This document shows positions 26,386 through 37,000 of a stretch of 64,000 nt of DNA, one piece after another. A program made the translations under genes and the position numbers. The notes under the pieces were generated by a model. It saw only the letters and a list, made by a program, of their open reading frames with translations, did no database searches and had not been told where the DNA came from. Each line of letters begins with the position of its first letter. Position 1 is the first letter of the stretch. The stretch lies in the NCBI GenBank assembly GCA_012845835.1, contig JABAKD010000026.1, forward strand, positions 6,771,493-6,835,492. The letters run 5' to 3'. The DNA comes from Undaria pinnatifida (taxonomy: Eukaryota; Sar; Phaeophyceae; Laminariales; Alariaceae).

Positions 26386-28285
26386 AGTGGGAGAAAGTGA
26401 GTTTGGTCGCTGGGGACAAACGGGGAGTAATCCCTACCAGCGAATAATTTTATGTTATCACAAAAACTCCTGGTAGGACGAGAATTTGAGAGATCGCCGT
26501 TCTGTTTCGGGCGCACACATCTATCTAGGAGATGCCAGCTATGATGAAAGCACGGAGGACCATCGCCATGCCCGACGATGAGGGAGACGATGGGGTGGCG
26601 GTTCCCACGTGGATTATGGGCATTCCATACACAGGTGGGGGGGCAGTGGGGAGGGAAAACCAGGCGGACCGCAGTATATATTTTTTCCGCTTTGAATCAA
26701 ATTTAGAAATTTAGCCTTCAACCCCTCTTCTTACGCTGTGTACGCACAGCGGCAGCGTACGTACCAGTTCGTACAGAGAGAGAAATATCTAGTTGCTGTA
26801 GGTGGCTGCTATGAGCCGCACTAGTTGTACTGCAGTACTTCGCTGTGATCCTACTTCTTTCTTCGTCCTTGATGTATCATAGGTCATGGGAAGGATCGCA
26901 TTGAGAAGGCAGTGTCCGTCATAGCGAAGAACCGTGCGCCTTTTTTGCTAAGTTTCCCGCTTGGATAATACCTGCTATACCCAGCGCAGTATAATTATAC
27001 CCCGAGATAATCGCTCGAACGCTCTCACGTCTCGAGAGCTGGAAGGCAGCAGGCTGCAGGCGGTGCCTTGTTGTCTGTTGCGCTGCCGTAGGAGGGACCC
27101 ATCTTATCATTTGGTATTCGTTGTGGTAAAGTAGTAGCATGGCACGGCGCGGTTTGGTTATGTTTCCTCTCAGAAAAATTGGACCAGAGGAACGGTACAA
27201 AAAACAGCAGAAAGTATATCGTAGTCTCGTCGTATGTATCATGCCTCATGTCCCTCGTTGCCCTGCAAGATGTCGAACGTACCTTGGGTTGCGCTGGTTA
27301 CCGTGCATCAATATGCAGAGACGATTCCACGTCTACGGCAACAGTCTAGAGGAATACTATGGAGTACAGGAGGATAACCCTCGAAGAAGACCGCCCTTAC
27401 TATACTGCTATTGTGCGTACGAAATACTGCTGTTCTTGTAGAGGGAGCCAGGGCGCGAACTTCAACAAAACTTTGAATCCTTTGGAATTTGGAAATCAAT
27501 ATGTTTTCTGCGTACGCTGGGATTGCCGGTAGGGCCAGCTCGCGCTGTCGCTACCACCTACCACGGGAACTGAAGGATACGCCCGCTAGCGCCGGATTGC
27601 GAATACATTTGAGTGAAATTGACAAACGGCGTGTATGGAAATACGTAGGAAGTGTAGTGAGCTTAAGCCCCATCTGCGGGAGGATAAAACAGACAAAACA
27701 TTAAATGCGAGTACTGTACATTGACGGGCTGGGTTGCCCTTCGGCGACATGCTCACCCCGCGGCTGTGATGTTGTATGATATGATACCAGATATGAAGTA
27801 TGCACATACCAGCTACGCGATTACCAGGTATCTGCGGAGTACGAAGGGGCCAGACACAACCTGCTGCTGCAGAGGAAGCATTTCCTGCAGATAGTCATTG
27901 TCGGGAGTATACTTCGATGTATGCATAGTGCAGCAATACTTGTAGTACAGCAGCATTGTTGTTGTTCTCACATTAACTCGCATAATCGAGTCCGTGGTCA
28001 CAGGACAGGCTCCAGTCACTCTGGAGCTGAGGAATACCCCAGGGAAAAAAACACACACCAAAGGTGGTACACGCATATATCACGGCTGACGCGATTCAGG
28101 ACTCCACCAGAAACATATAAAAGTGAAATCGGGAGTCAGCCTACGATGTGCCAGGTCCATACTGGTGCATACGTCTCACTACTCGCACCTGGAAAAACCG
28201 ACTATACCGCTTGCCACCCAAGAAAGACTACCACGTATATATTGCACGTAGTACCTATCACGACGCATACGCACGACAGACGCAA
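26386..28285. other. Intergenic region upstream of IleRS
   Basis: Upstream side of the minus-strand IleRS gene and therefore its likely promoter area; no TATA box or initiator can be assigned. No gene is recognised. A dispersed repeat lies at 27835-27975. Confidence 0.45.
27835..27975 (+). repeat. Dispersed repeat (CCTGCTGCTGCAGAGG family), copy 1
   Basis: About 130 bp (TACGAAGGGGCCAGACACAA..., CTGCAGATAGTCAT, GGGAGTATACTTCGATGTAT, TACAGCAGCATT) nearly identical to 29780-29910. Confidence 0.75.
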
Positions 28286-28287
28286 GT

Positions 28288-28456
28288 CAATTGGAAAAAA
28301 GAAACAAAGAAAAGAAAATAAGAGAAGGTAAAGGAAAGGAAAGGAAAGAAAAGACAAGGAAGCGAAAAAACGAAAAGGGAAGGGAAAGAAAAGAAAAGAC
28401 AAGAAAAGCAAGAAAAGACAAGACAAGAAGAGGAAGCAAGGAAAGGAAAAGAGAAA
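28288..28456. repeat. Purine-only GAAAA/GGAAA tract
   Basis: About 165 bp almost entirely A/G on the plus strand. Potential triplex-forming DNA; no coding meaning is assigned to the Lys/Glu-rich frames. Confidence 0.9.
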
Positions 28457-28662
28457 AAAATGTCAAGCTAGCAGACCCTAGGAACTGACTAAAGACGGCA
28501 TTGGGCTCATCGAGGGTATCAAGTGCGTCATCAATGGCACTGGGGAGAGAACGCAACATGGCGATGAAGTCAGGGCGGTCTTTTCTTGTGACGGCCATTG
28601 GAAGGCCCACAAATTTCAAGACGATGATGGCCAGACCCAGACTTCAGTCTCTTGGGCATGAC

Positions 28663-28932
28663 GCCCCCCCTTCCCCCCTCCCGCCCCCCCCCCCCTCCCC
28701 CCTCCCCCCTCCCCCTCCCCCCTCCCCCCTCCCTCCCCCCCCCTCCCCCTTCTCCCCCTCCCCCATCTCCCCCTCCCCCCTCCCCCCCTCCCCCCTCCGC
28801 CCCCCCCTCTCCCCCCTCCCCCCCCTCCCCCCTCCGCCCCCCCCTCTCCCCCCTCCCCCCCTCCCCCCTCCCCCCCTCCCCCCCTCCCCCCCTCCCCCCC
28901 TCCCCCCCTCCCCCCCTCCCCCCTCCCCCCCG
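28663..28932. repeat. (C4-7T)n microsatellite
   Basis: About 270 bp of CCCCCCT and CCCCCT units; the complementary strand is G-rich with strong G-quadruplex potential. It abuts the LINE remnant. Frames through it give Pro- or Gly-rich artefacts. Confidence 0.95.
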
Positions 28933-28939
28933 GCCGCTT

Positions 28940-29515
28940 AGAGATGCCGACGGTGGATGGCGCTGCCGCAGCCTTTGCGCGTCGCTCTGCAGCTTTGTGT
29001 CTCTCCGTTTCATGCCAATTCCGCATGTACAACTCGGCTCCTTTCTCTACTCGTCGAAACCATCTGCCGGCCTTCTGAGCAGCCTTTCGCCACCCTTCGA
29101 ATTTCATTCCAAAGACCGACATATCCTCCGTCAGATGATCCATCCAGTCCTTCTCTTGCCCCCCTGAGTAGCCCTTACCCTCAACAAGCTCCCCAAACAT
29201 CACCCTCTGTGGCAGACGTTCCTCCCCCATACGTACTACGAATCCCGCAAACAATATCCTCTGTTTGCGCACTATCGCTTCTGTGCTCTGGGAAGCTGTC
29301 TTGGCAAGCGCGTCGGCGTACGATAGGGTGTGGTGGTCGCGCTTCCGTTTCCGCCATCCGAGGCATCGGAGGAGCATGGAGTGGTGATCCCGTCATAGCC
29401 TGTCATAGTCAGGCTTGTTCGGGCTCCACGTCATGCAACCGTAAAGCAGTGTCTCGACCGCCTAAGCAGTGTCTCGACCGCCTCAGCTTTCAGCAACCGC
29501 ACCTTCAACCGTAAG
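28940..29515 (-). pseudogene. C-terminal fragment of a non-LTR retrotransposon (LINE) ORF
   Basis: Minus-strand translation follows the conserved C-terminus of LINE reverse transcriptase proteins: LKVRLLKAEAVETLL, LLRCLGWRKRKRDHHTLSYADAL, RKQRILFAGFVVRMGEERLPQRVMFGEL, then a W-x-D-x-L segment. A 21-bp duplication near 29451-29480 and a frameshift near 29400 break the frame. The catalytic RT domain is absent, so this is a 5'-truncated, inactive copy. Confidence 0.82.
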
Positions 29516-29644
29516 CGCACACCCGGGCGATCATAGATTTCCATCTTTTACCGCTGGAAGCACGCCCAGGCCCTTTGAAGACGCCGCAGTTATTTCAATG
29601 CTAAGGTCTCTGTCTGCGGTGACAGCCCCGCCCGAGTACATACA

Positions 29645-30530
29645 GGTCACTGCATGATCGCCTGACAACCTCTGCCAAACGAAGGAGCATATGCCTAGCG
29701 AAGTAACGTAATTGAGCGCGGGCACATCAAGCGTGCCTTTCAAAACACTGACGATTTGCACTTCTCCCCCTCGTGTTCAATACGAAGGGGCCAGACACAA
29801 CCTGCTGCTGCAGAGGAGGCCTTTTCTGCAGATAGTCATCGTCGGGAGTATACTTCGATGTATACATAGTACAGCAAAACTTATAGTACAGCAGCATTAT
29901 TGTTGTAATAGAGGTCACTGCATGATCGCTTGACAACCTCTGCCAAACGAAGTAGCATATGCCTAGCGAAGTAATGTAATTGAGCGCGGGCACATCAAGC
30001 GTTCCTTTCAAAACACTGACTATTTGCACTTCTGTGCCTCGTGTTCAACGGTGGTGACCTTGCATGACCACATCACCTCGCTTGCTGTATTTGTATAATG
30101 TATTTCTCTGTCTTAGAATTGACGATCTCAGAGCCCCACTTCGGCACGGTGAAAATCATGGGTGTATAATCGTACATCAGCTAATAATAATGTGCAAAGG
30201 AAGTACAGGCAGATATGTTAAATTGCGGTAGACCACACTACCAACCTATTACGTAGGGTATTTCGTACCTACTGTCTGCATGATCGCCCCCCAACCTCTG
30301 CCAAACGCAGTAGCATATGCCTAACGAAGTAACGTTATTGAGCGCGGTCGTATGAAGCGTTCCTTTCAAAACACTGACGATTTGCACTACTCCCCCTCGG
30401 ACTCAATGGTGGTGACATTGGTGGTGACATTGCATGACCACATCACCTCGCTTGTTGTATTTTGCAATATGTATCTCTGTCTTATAATTGCCACCTCAGA
30501 GGCCCACATCGGCACGGTAAAATCATGGTA
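29645..30530. repeat. Repeat units of about 130-250 bp
   Basis: The segment CACTGCATGATCG...CAACCTCTGCCAAACG...TTCAAAACACTGAC occurs at 29645-29779, 29912-30048 and 30275-30405. The last two continue together for a further ~115 bp (GCATGACCACATCACCTCGCTTG...). A second copy of the 27835 repeat lies between units at 29780-29910. A 38-bp tandem duplication follows at 30516-30590. Confidence 0.78.
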
Positions 30531-30764
30531 GCTACATGGTTGCAGCTATCACGGTAAAATCATGGTAGCTACATGGTTGCAGCTATCGATTGAAATGTTC
30601 TATCTTGCCACCCATGTACAATGGCACACCACAAAGCTATAACACATTGTACACCACACCTAAAAATTTGTTCGTTACACCACACCTAGCATCAAATCTC
30701 CTAGAAAAATAAACAATACGGATTTATAAGTTTCCGCGCACAGACTGAGTTGTCCCCCACCCCC

Positions 30765-31680
30765 GATCCCTCTTGTTCAAACGTCCCACCTAAAATCAAA
30801 ATCTGCGAGAGTAATAAACACTACCAGGCAGTTGATATCACCTCATTATCTTTCTAGCCATCCATGTCGCAGCTCCAATTCACCCCCCCCCCCCCCCCCC
30901 CCCTTTCCCCCGCTCCCTCTTGTTCAAACACCTCACCTAAAATCAAAATCTGTCAGAGTAATAAACACTACTAGGCAGTTGATGTCACCTCATTATATTT
31001 CTAGCTGTTCATGCCGTAGCTCCAATTCACCCCCCCCCCAACGCCCCCTCCTTCCCTACCACCCGCACCAGCGCCTAGACCTAGCACCACGCGTATAGCA
31101 AGCCCCTACATCTATGCGACCTAAAGCTGTTGGAAACCCCCCTTCCCCCCAACCTCTTCGAACACTCCGCCCTCTCCTCACTGGTTGTACCACTTACAGG
31201 ATATACATGATGAACTGATGCATTCCTTCCACAACCGTCAGATTTGTCCCCGTAAAGGATTAATAGTTTCCGCGCACAGATTGAGTTACGCTCCCCCCCC
31301 CCCCCTCCCGCCCGCTGTTCAAACCCAGGCCCCCACGCCCTTAAAAACCCCGCCCTCCCCTCACCGGTTATACGACTTACAGGATACACTTGATAAACTG
31401 ATGCATTTCCTTCCTCACACAGCTGTCAGATTTTGTCCCCGTTTATAGCTTCCGCGCGCAGATTGATGATCATCCTGTTGACCCTGGTACAAGCTACACT
31501 GTAGTTCCAAGGGGAGTCGCCGACCTATATCCTTAATGAGGACACAAACCCAGTAATACGCGCGGTCGGAGTATCACATACAGCTTGCAAAGATGAGTTT
31601 CGACACAATCTTTTTGATCTCACAGGTGGAGTGCATTTTTATTTTTGTAATATACAGGTACGGTATGGTGTTTCTCGCAT
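30765..31680 (+). repeat. Unnamed dispersed element, copy 1 (poly-C repeats ending in an ATG module)
   Basis: Several 130-200-bp units with C-runs and CACCTAAAATCAAAATCTG, CACTACCAGGCAGTTGATATC-like segments precede GTTGACCCTGGTA...AAGGGGAGTCGCCGACC. It ends in GCTTGCAAAGATGAGTTTCG at about 31580-31600 and an AATATACAG|GTAC donor-like site. It is colinear with 51740-53150. Confidence 0.7.
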
Positions 31681-33189
31681 TACCTTCAGGTGTTCTCTTG
31701 GGGAGTACAGATACAGCACCGGCCCTCTCGCAAGAAACCTGGGATCGGGCTCAAACTTACTTTCTTATTTCGGTCCCCGAGAAGACGTGTATGCAAGCAG
31801 TAGTGCAGAAGCGTTTTTCTGCACGCATGGTGCCCTCATTTGTCATTCCTACTCCTGATGAAGTCAACTTCCAGAGGAAGAAGTCAACTTTCTCTTCAGC
31901 TTTTGGCTGTGAGTTCGGCTCAGAGCTTTCGCAATTCTTTCAATTCTTCGAGAGGCTGACTTTCTTGTGAGTTGGTTTCTTGCGAACGGGCCGGCGCTGT
32001 CTGTGGTCTGTGCCGTGCTGCTGTGCGTGTGCGTGCACCAGAGAAGGTGGCGTCTCTTTCGTTTTTCACAGTCGACAAGTCGCCTCGTCTCGAATCCATA
32101 CGCGTAAATAACTACTAAATAACTACGCTCGAGACTTGACTCCACTGCAGTCGTAGCCGACTTGTCTCGCGCATGCTTGGCATCCGGCGCGTGACTTCGC
32201 TGCAGCTCTTCCGTCGCGTGACTTCGCTGCAGCTCTTCCGTCGACGGGTAGCGGGCCGTTCGGCTTGCTTGTGTCTCGCGCCAAAGGCTTGCATCCCCGT
32301 TATGTTGCCATCTCGTGCTCTTGCCGCTGCTGCTACGGCGGCGGTTGCCGTGCCCACTGCGGCTCCTCGCTCGACCCGCGCTCCAACTTGCTGTATACTC
32401 TTGAGGATTCGACACCTCAGGAAGCTTACCGCTATCGACACTCCCTTTCCCGGCACATCGCGCCTCGACGCCGCGGCGGTAACTTTATAACGAGCGAAGC
32501 GAGTTTTTAGTTTATCCACGTTTTCACGGTCGCCAAATGATGTAGAGTCCCCGTTTGAGCTCGGTGAAGCCGGAGATCTGCGCGTTCCGACCAAAACTCT
32601 CCGAGTAATACGTTTGGTCCTGTGTCCTCCACCCGCACACAGAGCAGCAGTTGACTACAGTAACCAAGATCCACCCGCACCCACGGCAGTTGACAACAGG
32701 TTACACCTCGGACATATCACGATCTAGATAATCTATTTAGATAATCTATATCGTATATCTGCCGTTTTGAGATGGTATTCGTGATATATATAGGGAGTAC
32801 AGGGGCAACCCTGGAAACAATTGCTAGATCATGCAGCTCGTACGGTTCCCACCCAGTGACATGAGCTAGACCATACAGATATTCGCTAAAGTATCTGCTG
32901 TAGATCGCCACGTGGGCATGTGTGATCTGTCGGACGTATGCAAAAGTTGCACCAGCGCGAATTTTTAGCGAGAGCTACCCTCGTACCCTTTCAGAACTGA
33001 AAAAAAAAAGTGTCACACGAAATCCAAGTACGATTGCTGTGTTCCCGGAAAAGTGGGTGCAGTACTAACGGGTTAACCCTCACCCCTCCCTCAAAACATG
33101 CCTCCTATGATATCCTTCGCGGCCCTTGTCCTTCGCGCGGACGGCGTGCGATTGCCGCCGTATCCACCCGCCTACGGGTACGTTTGAAA
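31681..33189. other. Region upstream of the visible ATG4 exons; GC-rich stretch at 32110-32600
   Basis: The stretch at 32110-32600 is GC-rich with long open frames on both strands and a 28-bp tandem duplication at about 32187-32245. No protein family is recognised. It could be a promoter/first-exon region for ATG4 or an unknown minus-strand gene, but nothing decides this. The rest shows no feature. Confidence 0.35.
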
Positions 33190-33665
33190 CCTGGGGATGA
33201 ACCTATTAATAGGATATTCACCTTTTGAACCCCGGGGATATACGCAGGACATGAAACCCGGGGATGTACCCAGGACATCTATGAAACCCGGGGGTGTACG
33301 CATGATATACCCTTATTAAACCCGGGGATGTCCCTAGGATAGCCCCTATGAAAACCGGGATGCACGCAGGATGTGAAACCCGGGGATGTACACATGATAT
33401 CGTCTATGTAATCCGGGGATGTACGCAGGATATCCCCCTATGAAACCCGGGGAGATACCCAGGATATTTCCCTATGAAACTCGGGAATATGAGCAGGATG
33501 CGCCCCTATGAAACCCGGGGATGTGCCATTGATACCCCCCTGTGAAACCGGAGGATGTGCCGGGGATGTCCCCCTATGAAGCCCGGGGATGTACGCAGGA
33601 CATCTCCCTATGAAATCCGGGGATGTGCCAAAAATAGCCTCCTATGTAACCCGGGTTGTACCCAT
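33190..33665. repeat. Minisatellite of about 35 bp (GAAACCCGGGGATGTACGCAGGAT)
   Basis: Roughly 13 degenerate units built on TATGAAACCCGGGGATGTAC and CAGGATATCCCCC. It sits just upstream of the first visible ATG4 exon, presumably inside its first intron. Confidence 0.9.
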
Positions 33666-33708
33666 GATGTCCCCTGACGACTACATCTCTTTACCAAACC
33701 CCCCGCAG

Positions 33709-33921
33709 AGCTTCGAGAAGAGGAGAGGCGACTGGACGTGTTTTCTACGATGTGGATAAGCTACCGCAGCGGCTTCCCGAAGATGGAACCTTACGGATAC
33801 ACGGATGACTCCGGCTGGGGATGCATGCTACGGAGCGCACAGATGCTCATGACGCAGGCTCTGCAGCGCCATACTCTCGGCAGGTGCACGCGGTTGATGT
33901 TGTTGTTGGTGCTGCTGCTGC

Positions 33922-33964
<43 letters not shown>

Positions 33965-34000
33965 GCTGTTGCTGTTGCTGTTGTTGTTGTTGTTGTTGTT

Positions 34001-34071
<71 letters not shown>

Positions 34072-37000
34072 GCTGTTGTTGTTGTTGTTGTTGTTTTAGT
34101 GTCGCTGTTCTCATGTTAATTCACGGCCATAAACTAGTTCTTGTGGCACAGAACGGGCTCCTCTAAGCAGTACCAGGTATGTGCGAGGGAGTGACTACGA
34201 TACAGATAGTAGGATGCTATAAAACGTGGTTCCATATTTGCTGCACTGCTGTATGTAGTGTTTACGACTAACCCGGCTTCGACAAAATAGTTGAAAATGC
34301 ACCCCAACTCTTCGCTTCAGATTTTCTCGAGAATACTCCCAGGCGGTTGGGGTTAGGGCTAGGGTTGGAGTTGGAGTTGAAGATGAGAGTCACGTATAAT
34401 CTCAACCAAGTTTTCGAAGCCGGGCGAAGTCGTAAAAATAAGTCTTGCTCTTTCCCATTGTGTCTCACGTTTCGCCGGCCGTCTTCCTTCCTTGGACCCT
34501 TTTGTTTTTTGTACGGGGGGGTGTCCGCCCACCCCTCCCACCGCTGTGGATGTGACGGTCAAAGTTGCAGGAGATGGGCAAGCATCAAGTTGTCAGTCGG
34601 TCAAGGCTGCCTGTCAAGGGGTTTTCATCCGTCTAGACGGGTTGTCCCCCATCACCCTGGTAGAATATAGCTTCATGACGTGCGTGGAAACCCTTTTTTT
34701 TCGATACGTTTTCAAAACCATGGTAAGGGGTGTACTATACGATAGAGGTTATCACTTTTCGTCTCAATTTTTTTCTGAATGACGGAACTTCTTCAACAAA
34801 AAAATCGTCGGGAATACGCCTTTTTTTTGCATTCTCGTCTTGTACCTAGTCCATGGGATTTTTCATCCGGCAGCAGTTTTGTTGTTCTCCAAATCAGTTT
34901 TTGGGGGAGGTCGTAAGCTCCCAAATTGAAGAATCTCAGAAAAACAGTGGTGCATCTCTATCGTAGCACGCGTTAAGCAAGGAGTTTCTTTCGTGTCCCC
35001 GGCGTTTTGCAGTAAAGGATGCCTGTCAAGGCTGTCTAGGGGTGAGAGTCCCGTCTTCGGACATCTTTGGTGACGGGTTTCGTACGTTTCCAAACCAACT
35101 TCAGACGCTTCTCAATTTTTCCGACGACCCCAGACCCGTGCTACAGTAGGAGTAGTAGTTTTTGGCTAAAACATTCCTCACGTGAGACAGATCGTGGATA
35201 GATGCCCGCTTGATGATCTAGATATTTCAGGGAAGATCTGTATGGTCTATAGCTCATATTGACCGGTGGAAGCCGTGCGATCTGCATGATGTAGCGCATG
35301 CTAAAGGGGTTGGATCTGTACTCCTCTTTTGTATACAGATCCTGCACAACATCTCATTAACGACAGCTATAGGATCTATCTACTGTAGATGATCTATATG
35401 ATCTGTGTGATATATATGATATGTATGTGTATTATCTATATGGTCTGTATGATTTCTATGATATACATGATCTGTATGATCCGTGTGATCTATCTGTCCG
35501 AGGTGTTAATATATTTCGATCGATGGGGCCCCTCAACTGAAGAGGTATGTGTACTCCAAATCGTTGTCATGCCATTGATGATTTTCCGATATTTTTCGTG
35601 TTGTAACTAGACCAATGGGATCGTGCTCTCAGATTTTCCCTTTAATCCTTTTTTCCAACTCCTATTTGTTGTCGTAGTCTAATCCAAAGTGTTTTTTCCC
35701 CATGTCGGGAGTGCGGTGCTAAAAAGGTTATAGAGATAGATCCTCATGTGAGGAGATTAAAACCAAATGGGTGCGCTGTTAACGTATCATAGTATCCGTT
35801 ATTCACCTTTTGGCGCTGCCTGCACCCTCGTTCCGGCCCCAACTACTTGAAAACTAGAGTTGGATAATGTTCGCAGCGGTAAAAACGCCTCTCTACATAT
35901 ATTGTAGCACCCTTGCCGGGGTCACAACCGACCGAACCAAAATCGACTCGATGCTTTACGCTCTCAATTTTTTTTTGTGCGTCCGCTTTCTTTTTTTTTG
36001 GGTGGCCGATAATCGTTTCGTGGCGCGGCAGGTCTTGGCGTGTTCCTCGCACCCTGGAAGAACGCCTCCGTGTACCGGAGTACCGATCGCTCGTCCGACT
36101 CTTTGCGGACCATCCTGGAGAGGGTAGCCTTTTCTCGATACACAACATGTGCCAGGTGGGATGCAGTAACACATAGAGGGGAGGGGGAAGTGAAAGGGAG
36201 AGAGGGGAAGAGGCAGACAGGCAAACCGAGGGGAGAGGGGGAAGGGGAGAGGAGGGAGGGAGGAAAACGCGGACAGAGAAACATGATGGGGAAGGCGGGG
36301 AGGGGAGGGGAGGGGGACGGAATGGGCGAGGGAGGGGGGGGGGGGGGGGTGGAAGGAGGAGGAGGTAGGGGTAAGGGGGAGGAGTAGGGGTAAGGTTGAG
36401 AGGGGTATAGGGGGGGCAAGGTGACTTGGCATATATTTTTTAGCACCTTTACGGCCGTTGAGCCGAGTATCACCAGCAAAGATAGCTACCTGGCATACAC
36501 TTTTTCGACCACCCGGTTCAAGACGTTCGGGCAGATGAGACCAAGTAAATCGGCTTGTCCCTATTTGATCCTACGTCAGATACCTAGGAGGACGCCATAG
36601 TCCAGTCCACGAGCGTATGAGCGCCCTGTCGTGCCTGCACAGAGGCACCTCTGGCTGCCGCTTCAACGGCTGCAGCAATACCTGGTGCATTTGCTGGTTG
36701 ACCTTGCTGCACCCCAAAAAACATACGAAAACGTATTATACCTGGTACGAATATCCAAACATGACATTGTACTCCAATTTAGTACCGATTTTGGTCTTGT
36801 CCCAGATTTAGACCAAAAAAGGTTTAAATTACAGGATACGATCTAGCCTCTGAGCTAAGACCACCGACATTACCTGTTCCAAGGTGGTCTTAACGTGGGT
36901 ATACCACTGCATGTGGAAGCCGCGGGAGGGAAGGCATGTGTTCTTGCCAGTAGGTGGCTGTCCGCCGTTTCTTTATGCCAACTTTTGTTGGTCGTTTTAG

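Noticed and set aside
28616-29377. A 253-residue minus-strand frame as an intact gene
   Set aside because: Its N-terminal half is a truncated LINE C-terminus and the Gly-rich rest is read from the C/T microsatellite.
32115-32594. Minus-strand gene of about 160 residues
   Set aside because: It starts at TTG, matches nothing I recognise and overlaps equally open frames on the other strand; kept only as an unresolved GC-rich region.
33738-34166. ATG4 exon reading into poly-Leu/poly-Cys
   Set aside because: A good donor at 33883 splices to 36032 and restores ATG4 homology; the TTG run is intronic.
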